A stretch of DNA of 64,000 nt from positions 171,803,202 to 171,867,201 of the forward strand of contig CM073759.1 in the NCBI GenBank assembly GCA_037127475.1, in the 5' to 3' direction. Numbering within the stretch: position 1 is the stretch's first letter; every line of letters starts with the position of its first letter. The DNA comes from Arma custos (taxonomy: Eukaryota > Arthropoda > Insecta > Hemiptera > Pentatomidae). The notes under the pieces are model-generated. The model was not told the origin of the DNA. It saw only the letters and a program-made list of their open reading frames with translations, and did no database searches. Positions 40,969 to 52,327 of this stretch are shown here, piece after piece. The position numbers and the translations under genes were made by a program.

Positions 40969-43875
40969 ATGGCCTGTGTAACAGAGAGTGATCCATCAAT
41001 TTACCAAATCATACTTATGGGTCAAATGCCTTTAGACATCCTACTAGAAGAATGGATTGAATCCTATAAATTAGATAAGAAATCTGCTTTGAGAACCCTT
41101 GTGCAATTTTTTTTCGACTCCTCAGGATGTAAAGGGAAAGTAAGTGAACATTTTGATGATCATGCTATTCTGATTCGAAACATGACAAGAGAATTTAATG
41201 AAGATATGAGTGACTACCCGTTATCCAATTCTGGAGTCAAATGGAGGGGGTTCCGATCTGGATTTTGTGAATTTATTGTGGGAATAATCAAGATTTGTGA
41301 AAACTGTATAATTTATGATGGTTATATGATGTCTAGCATCACCTCCTTGATAGCCGCTCTGTCTGATTCACAGGTTAGGGCATTTCGCCATACTTCTACT
41401 TTAGCCGCTATGAAAGTAATTACCAGTTTGATTAAAGTACAAGTCTCTGTTATTGATAAATATTCAGTGTCAAGGCGCCAATACGAATTAGAAACAAAGA
41501 AGTCTTCTGAGAGAAGAAACAATGACAGAATTGAACATTTGTCTTCTGTGAATAGAGAATTCGAAGAAAATTTAGATACTTTGGATGAGCTCATAAAGTT
41601 TTTATTCAAAGCAGTCTTTGTTATTCGTTATAGAGATACTGTACCAGCCATCAGGGAAATCTGTATTACAGAAGCGGGCATATGGTTTTTGAAGAACCCT
41701 AAGAAGTTTCTCGATGATTTGCATTTAAAGTATATTGGCTGGTCGCTAAGTGATAAAAACGCAGGGGTCAGGATGAAAGCTGTTCAATGCCTAATCCCGC
41801 TTTATGAGACAAAAAAGTATGCTGATAGATTGGAAGTGTTTACCCACATGTTTAAAGATAGAATTGTATCTATGACTATGGATATTGACAATAATGTTTC
41901 TGTAGAAACTTTGAAACTAATTAAAATAATGCTTGTTAATGAAACTGTCACATTTAAGGAGGAGGAGCTCGATGAAATATTCAAATTGATGTACAGCTCA
42001 GTCAGTGAAGTAGCACACAAGTCTGGTGAACTCTTTTGCTCATGCTTTGTTTTTAAATATATCAGCACCCCTTATGATGATATAAATGTTCCAGCGTTGC
42101 TTAACGTTAATACACTTTTTATTAAATATTTGTTACAGTTCCATCTGAAATGTAAGTTACATAACCATACTTCTTATCTAGTTGATGCTGTTTTACCGAG
42201 CTCAAAATCTATGACTGATTGGAAATCTATGACTGACCTTTTATTAGAATTGGGTAAGAATTCTGAATCATTGACTCCTGAGGAAGAAAAAGTACTAATA
42301 GAAATGATGGTGTGTTCAGTGAATCAGGTTTATACCAATACCCCACCTGTCGGTAGAAAAATAAAAAAAATTCAAACATTAAAAGGCTTGAAACAAAGCA
42401 AGGATAATATTCAAAAAATAGGAAAGAACTTTATTGCTGTATTACCTTCTTTGATTAATAAATACAGGAGTGATGATGAAATATTAAAGCATCTCCTTGA
42501 AATACCACAGTGTTTCGATTTGACTATACTGATGCTTTATCCTTACTTAGTTGAGAATTTAGAATTGTTACTATGCGAACTTAATAACATAATAAAAATT
42601 AATCACAATGCTGATATTTTGGAAAAGTGTTGTAAAATAATTGAAAGACTTTGCAATGAAAATCATAGGATGTCATTAAAAGCAGATACTTTTAAAAATT
42701 TAATTATTGACGATATAACATCTAAATATCATTCCATGCTGAGTGAATGGTCTCAGGCTATCGGAGGACTGGATAATGATTTGAATTTCTCGCTTACTGA
42801 CAGTTTACTAAAAATATCAGTTTTTTATTCAGTGTTCGATCTTGGAAATTGGAATTTGTGGAATCATATGTTCAATTTTCTCAATGAAGTCATCGAGGCA
42901 AGTATAGCTCTTCCTGATGACTGCATAAAACATTTCTTAGTAGCTTGTTACTATAATATTGCTTGGGATCTTAAAAATTTCGAAGGTAAATCAATCAGAC
43001 TTGATAGTGAAACAGGATTAAATTTAAGAAATAGGCTTATCCAATTCATTGATTTATTAAAAAAGTGTATAGATCATTCTGTTAATGAAACTTGTTCTGA
43101 AGAGGCTTACATTATATTTTGTGACTTGTTAATCATTATGAATAACTTATCAAAAAATTTAAGATTACCTTCTTACTCTGCCAGTAATGCTCAGAAAATA
43201 TTAGAGGCTTATGTTGAAAAAAGAGTTTTTTCAAAAGGTGATAATGATGAATCAGAAGCTGGGATTGATGAAGATCTCTACCGGAAAAGGGTTATACTTT
43301 CATCTTATTGCAAGTTGTATACATTTCATATTTTGCCAGTTTATTTCATGTCACATCTGTTAAAGCATTACATCACTTCATTTAGTAATTATGGAGATGT
43401 GCTGAAGTTTACCATAATGACTGCGAAAAACATTGACAATGTTGACTGTGCTCGAGCAATAATTACTGCCCTTATGTCTACTTTCGAAGAATCGACCATC
43501 CAATTTATTATTGAGAAGGATACATATATTATGAAAAATCTAAAGGATATAAAGGAGCTAGCTAAACTGTTGTTTCCGTTTCTTGTTACTGGTGATAAAG
43601 ACGAAATGCTCGCGCTTTATGCACTCCATAAATATGGCATCACATTCGCATTGAGAAAGTGCACTGTTAATCTCGAAGGAATCTTTAAAGCATCTTGTCA
43701 TGTTTTGTTCTTTGAAATTCTATTAGAATTTTGTCAAAAACTTTCTAGAAACGGAAAAGTTAAAATTTTGACATTCTTAAATAGTAAAATTCCATCAAAA
43801 AATATATCTTTTTCCAATCATTTACAACCACTTTTCAATTATAAAAAAGCCCTATCAGTTGGTCTTGTTAATTGA
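40969..43875 (+). CDS. Cohesin subunit SCC3/STAG (stromalin) family protein, single-exon
   Basis: 968 codons, no intron. The N-terminal STAG domain (residues ~20-180) has DWIESYKLDKK-like EEWIESYKLDKKSAL, the SGCKGKVS loop, DYPLSNSGVKW, FCEFI and LSDSQVRAFRHTSTLAAMK. The stromalin conservative domain (~214-300) has YRDTVPAIREICITE, LKYIGWSLSDKNAGVR and LIPLYE, the region that contacts the kleisin SCC1/RAD21 and DNA. The rest is helical HEAT-type. In cohesin, SCC3/STAG holds sister chromatids and loads DNA. The family is usually longer (over 1,100 residues) with acidic N-terminal and unstructured C-terminal tails, which are absent here. Intronless state suggests a retrocopy or a divergent paralogue such as the meiotic SNM type. 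The ORF is fully intact, so it is probably functional. Confidence 0.9.
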   Translation: MACVTESDPSIYQIILMGQMPLDILLEEWIESYKLDKKSALRTLVQFFFDSSGCKGKVSEHFDDHAILIRNMTREFNEDMSDYPLSNSGVKWRGFRSGFCEFIVGIIKICENCIIYDGYMMSSITSLIAALSDSQVRAFRHTSTLAAMKVITSLIKVQVSVIDKYSVSRRQYELETKKSSERRNNDRIEHLSSVNREFEENLDTLDELIKFLFKAVFVIRYRDTVPAIREICITEAGIWFLKNPKKFLDDLHLKYIGWSLSDKNAGVRMKAVQCLIPLYETKKYADRLEVFTHMFKDRIVSMTMDIDNNVSVETLKLIKIMLVNETVTFKEEELDEIFKLMYSSVSEVAHKSGELFCSCFVFKYISTPYDDINVPALLNVNTLFIKYLLQFHLKCKLHNHTSYLVDAVLPSSKSMTDWKSMTDLLLELGKNSESLTPEEEKVLIEMMVCSVNQVYTNTPPVGRKIKKIQTLKGLKQSKDNIQKIGKNFIAVLPSLINKYRSDDEILKHLLEIPQCFDLTILMLYPYLVENLELLLCELNNIIKINHNADILEKCCKIIERLCNENHRMSLKADTFKNLIIDDITSKYHSMLSEWSQAIGGLDNDLNFSLTDSLLKISVFYSVFDLGNWNLWNHMFNFLNEVIEASIALPDDCIKHFLVACYYNIAWDLKNFEGKSIRLDSETGLNLRNRLIQFIDLLKKCIDHSVNETCSEEAYIIFCDLLIIMNNLSKNLRLPSYSASNAQKILEAYVEKRVFSKGDNDESEAGIDEDLYRKRVILSSYCKLYTFHILPVYFMSHLLKHYITSFSNYGDVLKFTIMTAKNIDNVDCARAIITALMSTFEESTIQFIIEKDTYIMKNLKDIKELAKLLFPFLVTGDKDEMLALYALHKYGITFALRKCTVNLEGIFKASCHVLFFEILLEFCQKLSRNGKVKILTFLNSKIPSKNISFSNHLQPLFNYKKALSVGLVN

Positions 43876-44330
43876 ATATCATTTAACTGTAATATTTGTA
43901 TAAGCTTTGCTGTTCGATACCAAATGATTTTATCAGCAGTTTTAATAATATTTAATAACACTGGTGTTAAGAGACCTTTCTGTAGCAGTAATGTTCTTAA
44001 ATCAGTTAGCACATAATTTAAAATTGAGGAGCTTACTATTGTAAATATAAACTAGGTTTAATAGTTGTCCTCACTTAATCTCTGGGGGATTAATATATCC
44101 ACTTTTGATAGGAAATTATTAGAGGGTTTGATTCAGTTCATTCAAATGGAATCATAGAAAAAATAATTTATTTGTATGATAGGTATGCAGTATTTTTAAA
44201 GTAAGCTCAGTAATTGGAAAAAGCTGGTTTTGGTTTTTAAAAAAAAAATGTTTTAACATAATAAACATTTGTTGATAAATAACTTCTTTGAGTGTATGTG
44301 AAAAATCTAATAAAGATATTTTATTTATAC
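43876..44330 (+). terminator. 3' UTR and polyadenylation signals of the STAG-like gene
   Basis: AT-rich 3' region with AATAAA at about 44261 and 44311, the second in CTAATAAAGATATTTTATTT followed by a T-rich downstream element. Plausible cleavage near 44330. Based on motifs only. Confidence 0.5.
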
Positions 44331-46690
44331 TGTTTTTCCCCTTTTTTTATAATTGGTTAATTTAATTCCTGTTTTAACTTGTTACTATTTTAACTGTATG
44401 TAAGATTTACTTTTATAAATTTAAATTTATAAAATACGACATTAGTAAGATAAGCTCATAATAATTGTAGTTACTTTGTCTTCCTATGCTAATCATTTAA
44501 GTTAAATATTTTAATATTTTTAAATATTTATAACATTTTCTTTGTAATTATTGCAGAATTATACTTTCTAGTAATATGATTCATTAAAGTTATACACTAA
44601 TGAAATGGTAAGTAAGATTAATATTGTTTTAATGTAAAATTAATTAAAAAAAAAAATAATGTATTGAGATCATAATTTAAAAAGACCTGACAACACCCTG
44701 ACAGGTAGGTGAATAGTTGTACTTATATGCATGTAGCAGGCAGTGTGATATTGAACTTGGACTCTCTTGTTCAACAAGTTCATGTCAAGGGATTTATTAG
44801 GTGGATAACCACCTCAGAAAATTTGTAAAATAAAAATGTGAACTAAACCAGACAAATTTTTAATTTTTGAAGGCATGTCATCCTAAGATAAAATCTAATC
44901 TCAAGATAAGGTATTTGGGAAGTATAAACTGTATTTAGAAAATATGTCAACCCTGAGACTCTTTTCCATTTCAAATAGAATTTTTCTGAAATTTTGATGC
45001 TTTGTTTCTCTGAAGGGACAAAGTTTAATAAATGTACAGGTTACCCTTTCATCATATTTATGAAATTGTCCACATTGCAATTTTTAGGACCTTAATCATT
45101 GAAATGTTATTCAAAAGAGAGTTTGACAACTTGTATATTTTTTTGGGACAAATTATACAATTTTTACATCATCACTGAGAAAACTTCAATCATGTTGTAT
45201 TCTGCTATATAAATTTCCTATTTGATTTTTATCTTCAGATAATATATGCAAGATTTCAATTAACCATTTTTTTATTAATCAATAGTTGGATGGACCTCAA
45301 GGTTTAGAAAAAACTTTAAAAATCTCGAATTTCTTAAGATTTCAATATAGTAAATGGAAGATATATATATTTTTTATGATAGGAATCATAGGAGTAATGG
45401 CAACCCTTCAAAATTGAGAGGGTCTTGAAAAGTTGGGCTTAATAAGGAATCAGTTTTTATAATATTAAGAAGTACTATAGGCCATCATAGAATAAAATGC
45501 TAGATAGGTCTGGAATTAGTATTTAATCCATGAGTAAAAGTTTGTAAACAGGAATAAGTGGTATCAGCATCAAGCCTTCGAATTTGCTAAACTTTTATTA
45601 TTATTATATTTTTAATTCTTGTTTTTACTGGCTCTTTTTATGAATATATCTATATTTTTATTATTGAAATAATGTAAATGCTAATTTGATCATATCTCAT
45701 CTTATGTTCTTGTTGTTTTTTTAATAGTGCCTTAATTGATATTTTGTCTGGTGCAATAGAATAGCGAAAGTTCAGCAATAAGGCACCTCAATTGAGGTTT
45801 ATTATTCTACCTCTATTATTATTATTGAGGTTAGTAATAATAACCTTGTCCAAGGACGAACAGGGCATCCTCCAATCAAATTTAAAGAGCTAGAAACTGC
45901 TTATATAATAAGAAGAAAGGTTTCGAATCATTAATTTGTAATCAATTGGTTATCAATACAAATATAATTGAATGTCTCTTGTCTAAGGCCATACATTGCC
46001 ATTGAATGAATACTAAAAATATTATTTGTTTATATATCAAACAAAATGTTAATGACTAAGTCCTATAAAATAATATGTGATTTCGTTAAGCGAAAAAATT
46101 AAAAGTGTCACCTTGATGATCATTTTCTTAAAAGAAAAATGTTTGACATACATCCTCCCCCATTCTTCCAATCATATATTTACAATTATAGTAGTACTTA
46201 ATGTCCATAACACTATTAAAAATGTATATAAAAAAATTACACGACATTGGGTCTTGTCCCTTAAGAGTGACCATATCTTATTTATATAGTGATGTCACTG
46301 AGTAATTATTGAAGATAATCACCTAAACTTTATTTTTATTAATGACTTAGACTTTATTTCAGCACCCATAAATGTTCTAGATTGGATTATTTTCCGAAGA
46401 TGGTTTGTGTCATTATTACTTTACTAATTAATTGAACTTAATACTTTATAATTGAATTAAATCTCAGCAATTGTCATGGACTTCTTCTGTAATGTGCAGG
46501 ACAACCATCTAATTGAGACCACATGTTCTTTTCAGTTGTAGTGGAATATCTTCAACTTAATCATAGTAATAAGTAGGATAAAAGAAAGATGCTGAGCCTG
46601 TTTTAATAATCGAGGAAATCTCTTTGAACATCATTTATTATGAATGTAAATATATTAAACGGGTGCATGCATCACAATACTATAATAATA
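44331..46690. other. Intergenic AT-rich sequence
   Basis: 2.4 kb without a gene that I recognise. There is a small palindrome of CACCTCAATTGAGGT type at about 45784-45798 and a trinucleotide ATT run near 45815. A 70-codon frame at 46077-46289 has no domain. Confidence 0.35.
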
Positions 46691-46699
46691 ATAGTAAGA

Positions 46700-46865
46700 A
46701 GAAGAAACTCTGCACTGGTCTGATCCTTTTTGGACCGACTATTCTATGCAACACCTTGTTTTCGAATACCTTTAGCCGTTGTCCATCGTTCAGCGTTAGC
46801 GACCACGTTTCACATCCGTAAAGATGAGGTGGAAGAATGGTGGTTTTATAAATTCTGATTTTTAG
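46700..46865 (-). pseudogene. RTE-like RT C-terminal fragment
   Basis: Minus-strand frame with LKIRIYKTTILPPHLYGCET, then WSLTLNDGQRLKVFENKVL and RIVGPKR. This is an easily recognised block of RTE-type endonuclease-RTs (Y-G-C-E-T-W-x-L). It ends at a (CTT)n-like run at 46690-46705. Only this short piece remains, but it is well conserved. Confidence 0.8.
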
Positions 46866-47110
46866 ATTCAGGAATAAAAGAAACAAGCTTATTAAAGTAA
46901 GCTAATGTAAACAAAGAATAAATTTTAATGTAAAAATTAAAATTATTTTTTGGACTCTAAATAATGTAGGGACCAAAAACTGAAACATTCATTTCATTAT
47001 AAAATGGTCAAGTAAGATCAATGGATCACTTGAATTGAACAAACTCACCGTTAATGTGTATTTGAGTGGAAAATAGTTGACGGTATAATTCTAATAGATT
47101 GAATTTGTCA

Positions 47111-47392
47111 GGGGGTGCAGTAAAAAAAAACACGAAATAAGGAAAACTTATTATTAATTGTTTATTATTATTATTATTATTAATTGTTTATTATTTTATT
47201 GCATTATTAATTGTGCCAACATTTCGGCCTATGATCTAGGCCATCTTCAGGCTAGTGAAGCCCTTTTCATGTGCAGCCCTTGTTTGTAGCCCTTTTCATT
47301 AGCCCTAGTTTCTTTCCTAGCCTTGAAGATGGTCTACATCGTAGGCCGAAATATTGGCACAATTAAAAAATAACTTTGAGTGCACCCTTTGA
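47111..47392. mobile_element. PLE-terminus fold-back (head-to-head ends)
   Basis: Outer ends GGGGGTGCAGT (47111) and GAGTGCACCCTTT (about 47379-47391) are inverted. Each side has a hammerhead-like motif facing inward: minus at 47213-47252 and plus at 47319-47360, about 66 bp apart. It resembles a diverged minimal version of the palindrome at 6.8-10.6 kb with nearly all internal sequence gone. No TSD identified. Confidence 0.65.
47319..47360 (+). ncRNA. Degenerate hammerhead-like motif in PLE fold-back
   Basis: GCC-TTGAAGA-T-GGTCTAC...GTAGGCC-GAAATATTGGCAC. The core C of CUGA is T and the ACGTC is ATATT, so it is likely inactive. The mirror copy at 47213-47252 reads GCC-TGAAGATGGCC...GGCCGAAATGTTGGC. 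Conservation of stem II with compensatory changes (GACC/GGTC to GGCC/GGCC) is notable. Confidence 0.4.
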
Positions 47393-48896
47393 CCAATTCA
47401 ATTCATCATCGTAAATGTATATTGTTTTATTTAGATTAGATATATAAGAATTTTAAGTATAAGTGTTAGTATACAATCCTAGGCTGGGCAGTGGAGGTCA
47501 GTTCATCATTATTCTTTTTTAATTTAAAGCTGTCTTGCACGTGACCCTAGATAAGAGACCTGTGATAAATTTGGTCCTGCTTGAGACAACATTGGAAACT
47601 TGATAGGAATGATAAGTAAGATTTTGAAAAAAAGATTAACTATGGCCCATTATCTGAAAATGTGCAAATTGCTCATCTAATCCATTTTTAACCTCTAACA
47701 GGAATGCCCATCATGTAAAAGATTAAAAATGAATTAGTTCTTGTTTTTCCAGTCATTGAAAAAATATAGTAAATAGTAAATAAAAAAGTATAACTGGTCG
47801 TTTTTTCACTATTTCACCATGTCTGACCCCCTTGGTAAAGAATATTAAAAATTCGTAATTAATTTAGAATTGATTGTTTTTTCTTTCAATTCACTAAATG
47901 ATTTAATCATTTAATACAAGAGAAGTCCATGAAAAAATATGTCAATTTTTGCAGCCAATAAAAAGAAAAAAATTAAAAACTGTTTGTACAGACGTTTTTC
48001 CTTCCTAATAGAAAATATTTGGAGATGTATCTTGAATTCAGCTCTGGTCCTGCAGTAGATGCTTTTGTGGGGCATAAATTGATATTTTTTATAACCAATA
48101 ATTTGTAAAGAATTGAATTACCAATTTTAAAGAGTGATGTGGAAGTACATGTTATGGTACAAACATTAGATTATGGCAAAAATTAAAAATTTATCACTGA
48201 TCTTTTTTAACTAGATTGTAATCAATCAAGTTGAGTAAGCTCAAGGAAGTCCATTCAGGTATATTACATCTATTCTGTACTAGATTCCGAGATGAGTCTA
48301 AGTACTATAATGTACTTGTAAGTCTATGTCTTTGTGAGCTTGAAAAATCCTGGGATCTTTGGGTTTGTAAGCAGTTGCACTTTTGTAAGTGAGTTATCCC
48401 AACTCCCATATATATTATATATGTTAATCTAATCCAAGAATATATAAGCAACTAAAATTTATTGAAAATTTAGTTACAAATTAAGCAAAGTATGGTCAGG
48501 TGGTAAAATGGCTAAAGAGAAAAATTAAAAGTTATATTTTTTCAATCAGTGTCTTTATTCTCACTGTGCAAGGAATTAGTAAACATAAAATATTATTTTG
48601 AAGACAATATTATAATAATTAATTTTATCATAAAATGTAGTTTATAAACATAATAGTTTATACCAGAAGTGCATAAATATTATGATGTTAAATAATACTT
48701 TAGTATTTAGTAAATAAATACTAAATCTAATTTTTATTCAGTTTGGCATCTTGTATAGGCTTATCAAATATGGGTTAAATCTCAAAATGAAAGATTCATA
48801 ACCAAATATTTTATAGCTCAGACATGAACATCTCAGCTCAAGGTACTAAGACAAGCAATAATTTGGAAGTTAATAATTGTTTTGAATAAAGTCTAT
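47393..48896. other. Intergenic AT-rich sequence
   Basis: 1.5 kb with no recognisable gene or repeat. Confidence 0.35.
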
Positions 48897-49184
48897 TTGG
48901 GTGACTTTTGGTCTAGTAGTTAACATAACAACCTACTAAGCCTAAGATCGCATGTTCATAGGTGGCAGCTGGCCCTAGGATTTTTTAAAGGGAGTAAAAA
49001 AAAAACCTAGTTATGCCATCCTTTGGAAGGGACGTTAAACAGGCCCCAGCCTGTATGATATCAGCTACTTGTTAAAATTCTCTATCCTAATTAAATCTGG
49101 ATAGGCAAAATTTAGAGCTCCCACTGTAGCATTGTCCGATTATCCACAGCTGTATAAAAGTGATGTCAAAATAAACAAACAAAG
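48897..49184 (+). mobile_element. tRNA-derived SINE, copy 5
   Basis: Head GGGTGACTTTTGGTCTAGTAGTTAA, with box B decayed (GCATGTTCATAGG). The body is GAAGGGACGTTAAACAGG...CTGGATAGGCAAAATTTAGAGC and the tail AATAAACAAACAAAG. Diverged, older than copies 2 and 4. Confidence 0.8.
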
Positions 49185-49265
49185 ACAAGGGAAAACAGTC
49201 AATGAGATTTCGGCCAAATTAAGGCAAAAATAATTTTTTATAATTATTGGTCAATTTTTTGAGTT

Positions 49266-49470
49266 TTAAATATTTTTATTATTAAAGAGAAAAGATAGGC
49301 CCAAGGCCGGGATTTGAACCCGAGCACGAGGACATGGGATCGGTTAAGAGAAAAGATTTGTCCTCTGCCGGCAGGCGGCCTTGGTAGCTCAAATGGTAGT
49401 GCGATGTCACGGAGAGACAAAGGTTCCGGGTTCAAATCCCAGCCGAGGGCCTATATTTTCTCTTTAAAAA
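49266..49470. repeat. Fold-back element built from two tRNA-like halves
   Basis: Inverted ends TAAAGAGAAAAGATAGGCC (about 49282) and GGCCTATATTTTCTCTTTA (49450-49468). The plus side holds a tRNA-like sequence (49378-49451): GGCCTTGGTAGCTCAAATGG with box A, TGTC-ACGGAGA-GACA as an anticodon-like hairpin (anticodon position GGA), and GGGTTCAAATCCC as box B. The left side has only the reverse partial (GGGATTTGAACCCG). Acceptor pairing is imperfect. Confidence 0.6.
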
Positions 49471-49909
49471 TAAGGCAAAAATAGTTTGGAGAATCTCTGA
49501 CCTGGGTAAAATAAGACAGGAAATGGCCAATGGATAAGACAGGAAATGGCCAATAACGGCAAAGCTATTCAACAAGTTAAATCGTCACAGGAAAGGCCCT
49601 TCAGAAGAAAAAACTTCTTGTTTTTTGTAATGCTGAGTATTATTTAGACAGTTTTGAAGTATGGCTGATTTCGGGTAAAGTGTGGTCCTTTGATTAAATT
49701 AATGCAGATCCTGAAAATAGTAGAGTTATGAGACAAATAGACTACTTTAGATGAAGCCTTAAATAACACAACCAGCGATATAGTTAAAGAGCTTTTTAAC
49801 CTACCATTTTTTGTACATACAAATCATAAAAAAGAAAAAAATGAAAGGAAAAATAAATATTTACCTATTTTTATGGACACAGAAAGGCTATTATTATATG
49901 CCGTTTCTC

Positions 49910-50069
49910 GGAGGGGGGCATAAAATGGTGGCCCCGGACCTGTGAGGTCAGATACTCGTTAAAGATCCTTACTCTAATTATACATGAGTAAGCAAAATTT
50001 ATGGCTCCCATTGCAGCATCATCCGACCAGCAATAACAGCATAAAGTGACGTTAAATAAACAAACAGAC
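49910..50069 (+). mobile_element. SINE, copy 6 (5'-truncated)
   Basis: Starts within the body (GGGGGGCATAAAATGGTGGC) and runs through GCAAAATTTATGGCTCCCAT and GTGACGTTAAATAAACAAAC. Head absent. Confidence 0.7.
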
Positions 50070-50762
50070 CTAATTCAGTTTAACCTCACAGTTTCAGTCT
50101 GAATGAGTAGAGATGATTAATCTGTAATATTAAGTTCTTAATTGAGGGCTGTAAATCCTTCTAAAATTTATAAACAACTAAAAGTAAATTCCTATTGATA
50201 AACGTTCCTGTAAACTGCAGTGTAGAAAGGGTTAAATATTAATCCTATACATTAAATATTCAAAATAAGATCATTTTGTTTTATTTATTGACTGTATCAC
50301 CTGGCTATTTTAAACACTTCAAAGAACTGACCAATCAACCATTTCTACTTGAATAAAAAAAATTAAATATACTAGAAATTGTAAGCATAATAGTAACATC
50401 ACTCAATAAAAATAAAATAATCTAAAGAATATTACATGCATATAACGCATGTGGCTGCTACATAATTACCCTTAAATTTTAGAAACACTTCTCTAATTAC
50501 CTGATCTTAATCTTTCTAGAGAAATTAAGGACAACCCTAATGAAATATTTTAGTTAGACCAAACAACCGACGGCGAATGATAGTTTTTAGTTGTAATTTA
50601 ATTTAAAAGCCAATCAATCTTATTTTATTTTTTAAAAGCATGACGATGCTTTGAATGCTATTTTGAGCAAAAAATTAGTCGGTTAATATATGACTAGTAA
50701 TTTTAACGCCGTTCTTCGCAATAAAGACTGTCATACGAAAATATTCAAACAATGACAAAAAA
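50070..50762. other. Intergenic AT-rich sequence
   Basis: No gene or repeat recognised. Confidence 0.3.
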
Positions 50763-50972
50763 TGGGTTACCTATGGTGTAGAAGTTAGCATAACAAGATC
50801 TAGGGTTCTGTGCCCAAGATTGTTCACATCCGGGCCATAGGATTTTTAAAAAGAGAGTAAAACATCCTTGGTAATCATGTCTTTCGGATGGGGCGTAAAA
50901 TGGTGGTTTCAGTTACTTGTTCAAGATCCCTATCCTAATTTTATCTGGATAGGCAAAATTTATGACTCCCTT
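50763..50972 (+). mobile_element. SINE, copy 7 (3'-truncated, diverged)
   Basis: Head GGTTACCTATGGTGTAGAAG with a decayed box B. The body reaches GGATAGGCAAAATTTATGAC and then is lost in a T-rich run. Confidence 0.6.
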
Positions 50973-51611
50973 TTTTCTTTTGTTGATTTCGTGTCAATAA
51001 ATATAAAATATTTTTATTGGAAAGTGATGTCACTTTTTTAAAAGGAAATTAAAAATAAACCCTTCTTTTATTTTACCCTAAATTTTAGAATTTGATTTTA
51101 ATTGAAATAGAATGAGGAAAATTACGAATATTTTTTCAGAGCAAAGAAATTATTCCAACATGAGATAAATTGGAGCACAGAAAATGACTCCAATATTTTC
51201 AATTAAATATACTTAGTGTTATCTCAAAAGCAATATGGTTGATAATAAAACTTTGGATAGTGATTTAAATGTACCAACGGTCGACAAACACGTGCGAACT
51301 ACATGCGTTTTAAAGAAAACTACTCTCTTACTGAAATTCCTTGATATAACAATAGTCCACGACTCTAACGCCAGATGACACTTGGAGGAGATCAAAAAGA
51401 ACGGAAGAGGTACTGTTCTTCTTTATCCCTTTAATCTTATTTTACCAATAAGCGATCTTCTAAATACCACTTTGTTTGTAGCATAAATATTGTTTTTTGT
51501 GAGTGTAAAAATATGAATAGAAAAAGGAATGTGAGCATCGGGATGTTTATGGGAGTGAGATTCTCAAGGGTTTAATGTGTTTTTGTTTTTCAAAAGAAAT
51601 TGGTGAGTACA
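50973..51611. other. Intergenic AT-rich sequence
   Basis: No gene or repeat recognised. Confidence 0.3.
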
Positions 51612-51850
51612 GTTGGTTCGTTTATTCATTCAACGTCACCTTATGCTGATGGCTAATCGGCCGATGTTGTAGTGGGACTCCTAAATTTTACTTATCCAGA
51701 TATAATTAGGATAGGTGACTTTAACGAGTACGTGGCATTGCTATTTTAAGCTCCCTCGGAAGGATGGCATAACCAAGGACTGTTTACTCCCTAAAAAAAA
51801 AACCTTAGGCCAACTACCGATTGCGAATCCGTGAACTTGGGCAGTTCATT
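51612..51850 (-). mobile_element. SINE, copy 8 (head lost, diverged)
   Basis: Tail-side start TTCGTTTATTCATTCAACGTCA, body AATCGGCCGATGTTGTAGTGG, and box-B region GATTGCGAATCCGTGAACTT. It stops before box A. Confidence 0.65.
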
Positions 51851-52024
51851 ACAGTTATGACTAGTTAATAAGTATACAATTTTTTTCAGAAGAAGTATAT
51901 AGTAGATACATAATATCCGCAGCCCTAGTGATGTAGTGTTTGTGTAGAATTTTGTGATTTTAATTATATTTAGGCAAGCGAAGTCGTATATCATTCTCGT
52001 AGTTTTTTTTCTTGCAATAACATT

Positions 52025-52316
52025 GTTGGTTGTTCATTTGACATCTCTTTATGCTGCTATGGCCAATCGGACGATGCTACAGTGGGAGCTCTAAATTTTG
52101 CCTATCCAGGTTAAATTAGAATAGGGATTTTTAACGACTACCTGACATCACACAGGCTCGGGGCCCCTGTTTAAGGTCCCTTCTTCCGAAGGGCGGCGTA
52201 ACTAAGGATTTTTTACCCTTTAAAAAATCCTAGGGCCACCTGCCGGGCTCCTAACCCGCGGTCTTGGGCTTAGTAGTTTGTTACGCCAACCAGTAGACCA
52301 CAGGTCGCCCCTATAA
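52025..52316 (-). mobile_element. tRNA-derived SINE, copy 9 (full length, TSD)
   Basis: 11-bp duplication GCAATAACATT at 52014-52024 and 52317-52327. The minus-strand head is GCGACCTGTGGTCTACTGGT with box B GCGGGTTAGGAGCCC. The tail GTCAAATGAACAACC is shortened. Confidence 0.85.
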
Positions 52317-52327
52317 GCAATAACATT

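Noticed and set aside
40969..43875. STAG-like gene as a dead retropseudogene
   Set aside because: 968 codons without a stop and conserved STAG and stromalin domains argue for function.
49378..49451. Functional tRNA-Ser(GGA) gene
   Set aside because: Acceptor pairing is imperfect, no long variable arm as expected for tRNA-Ser, and it sits in a fold-back repeat.
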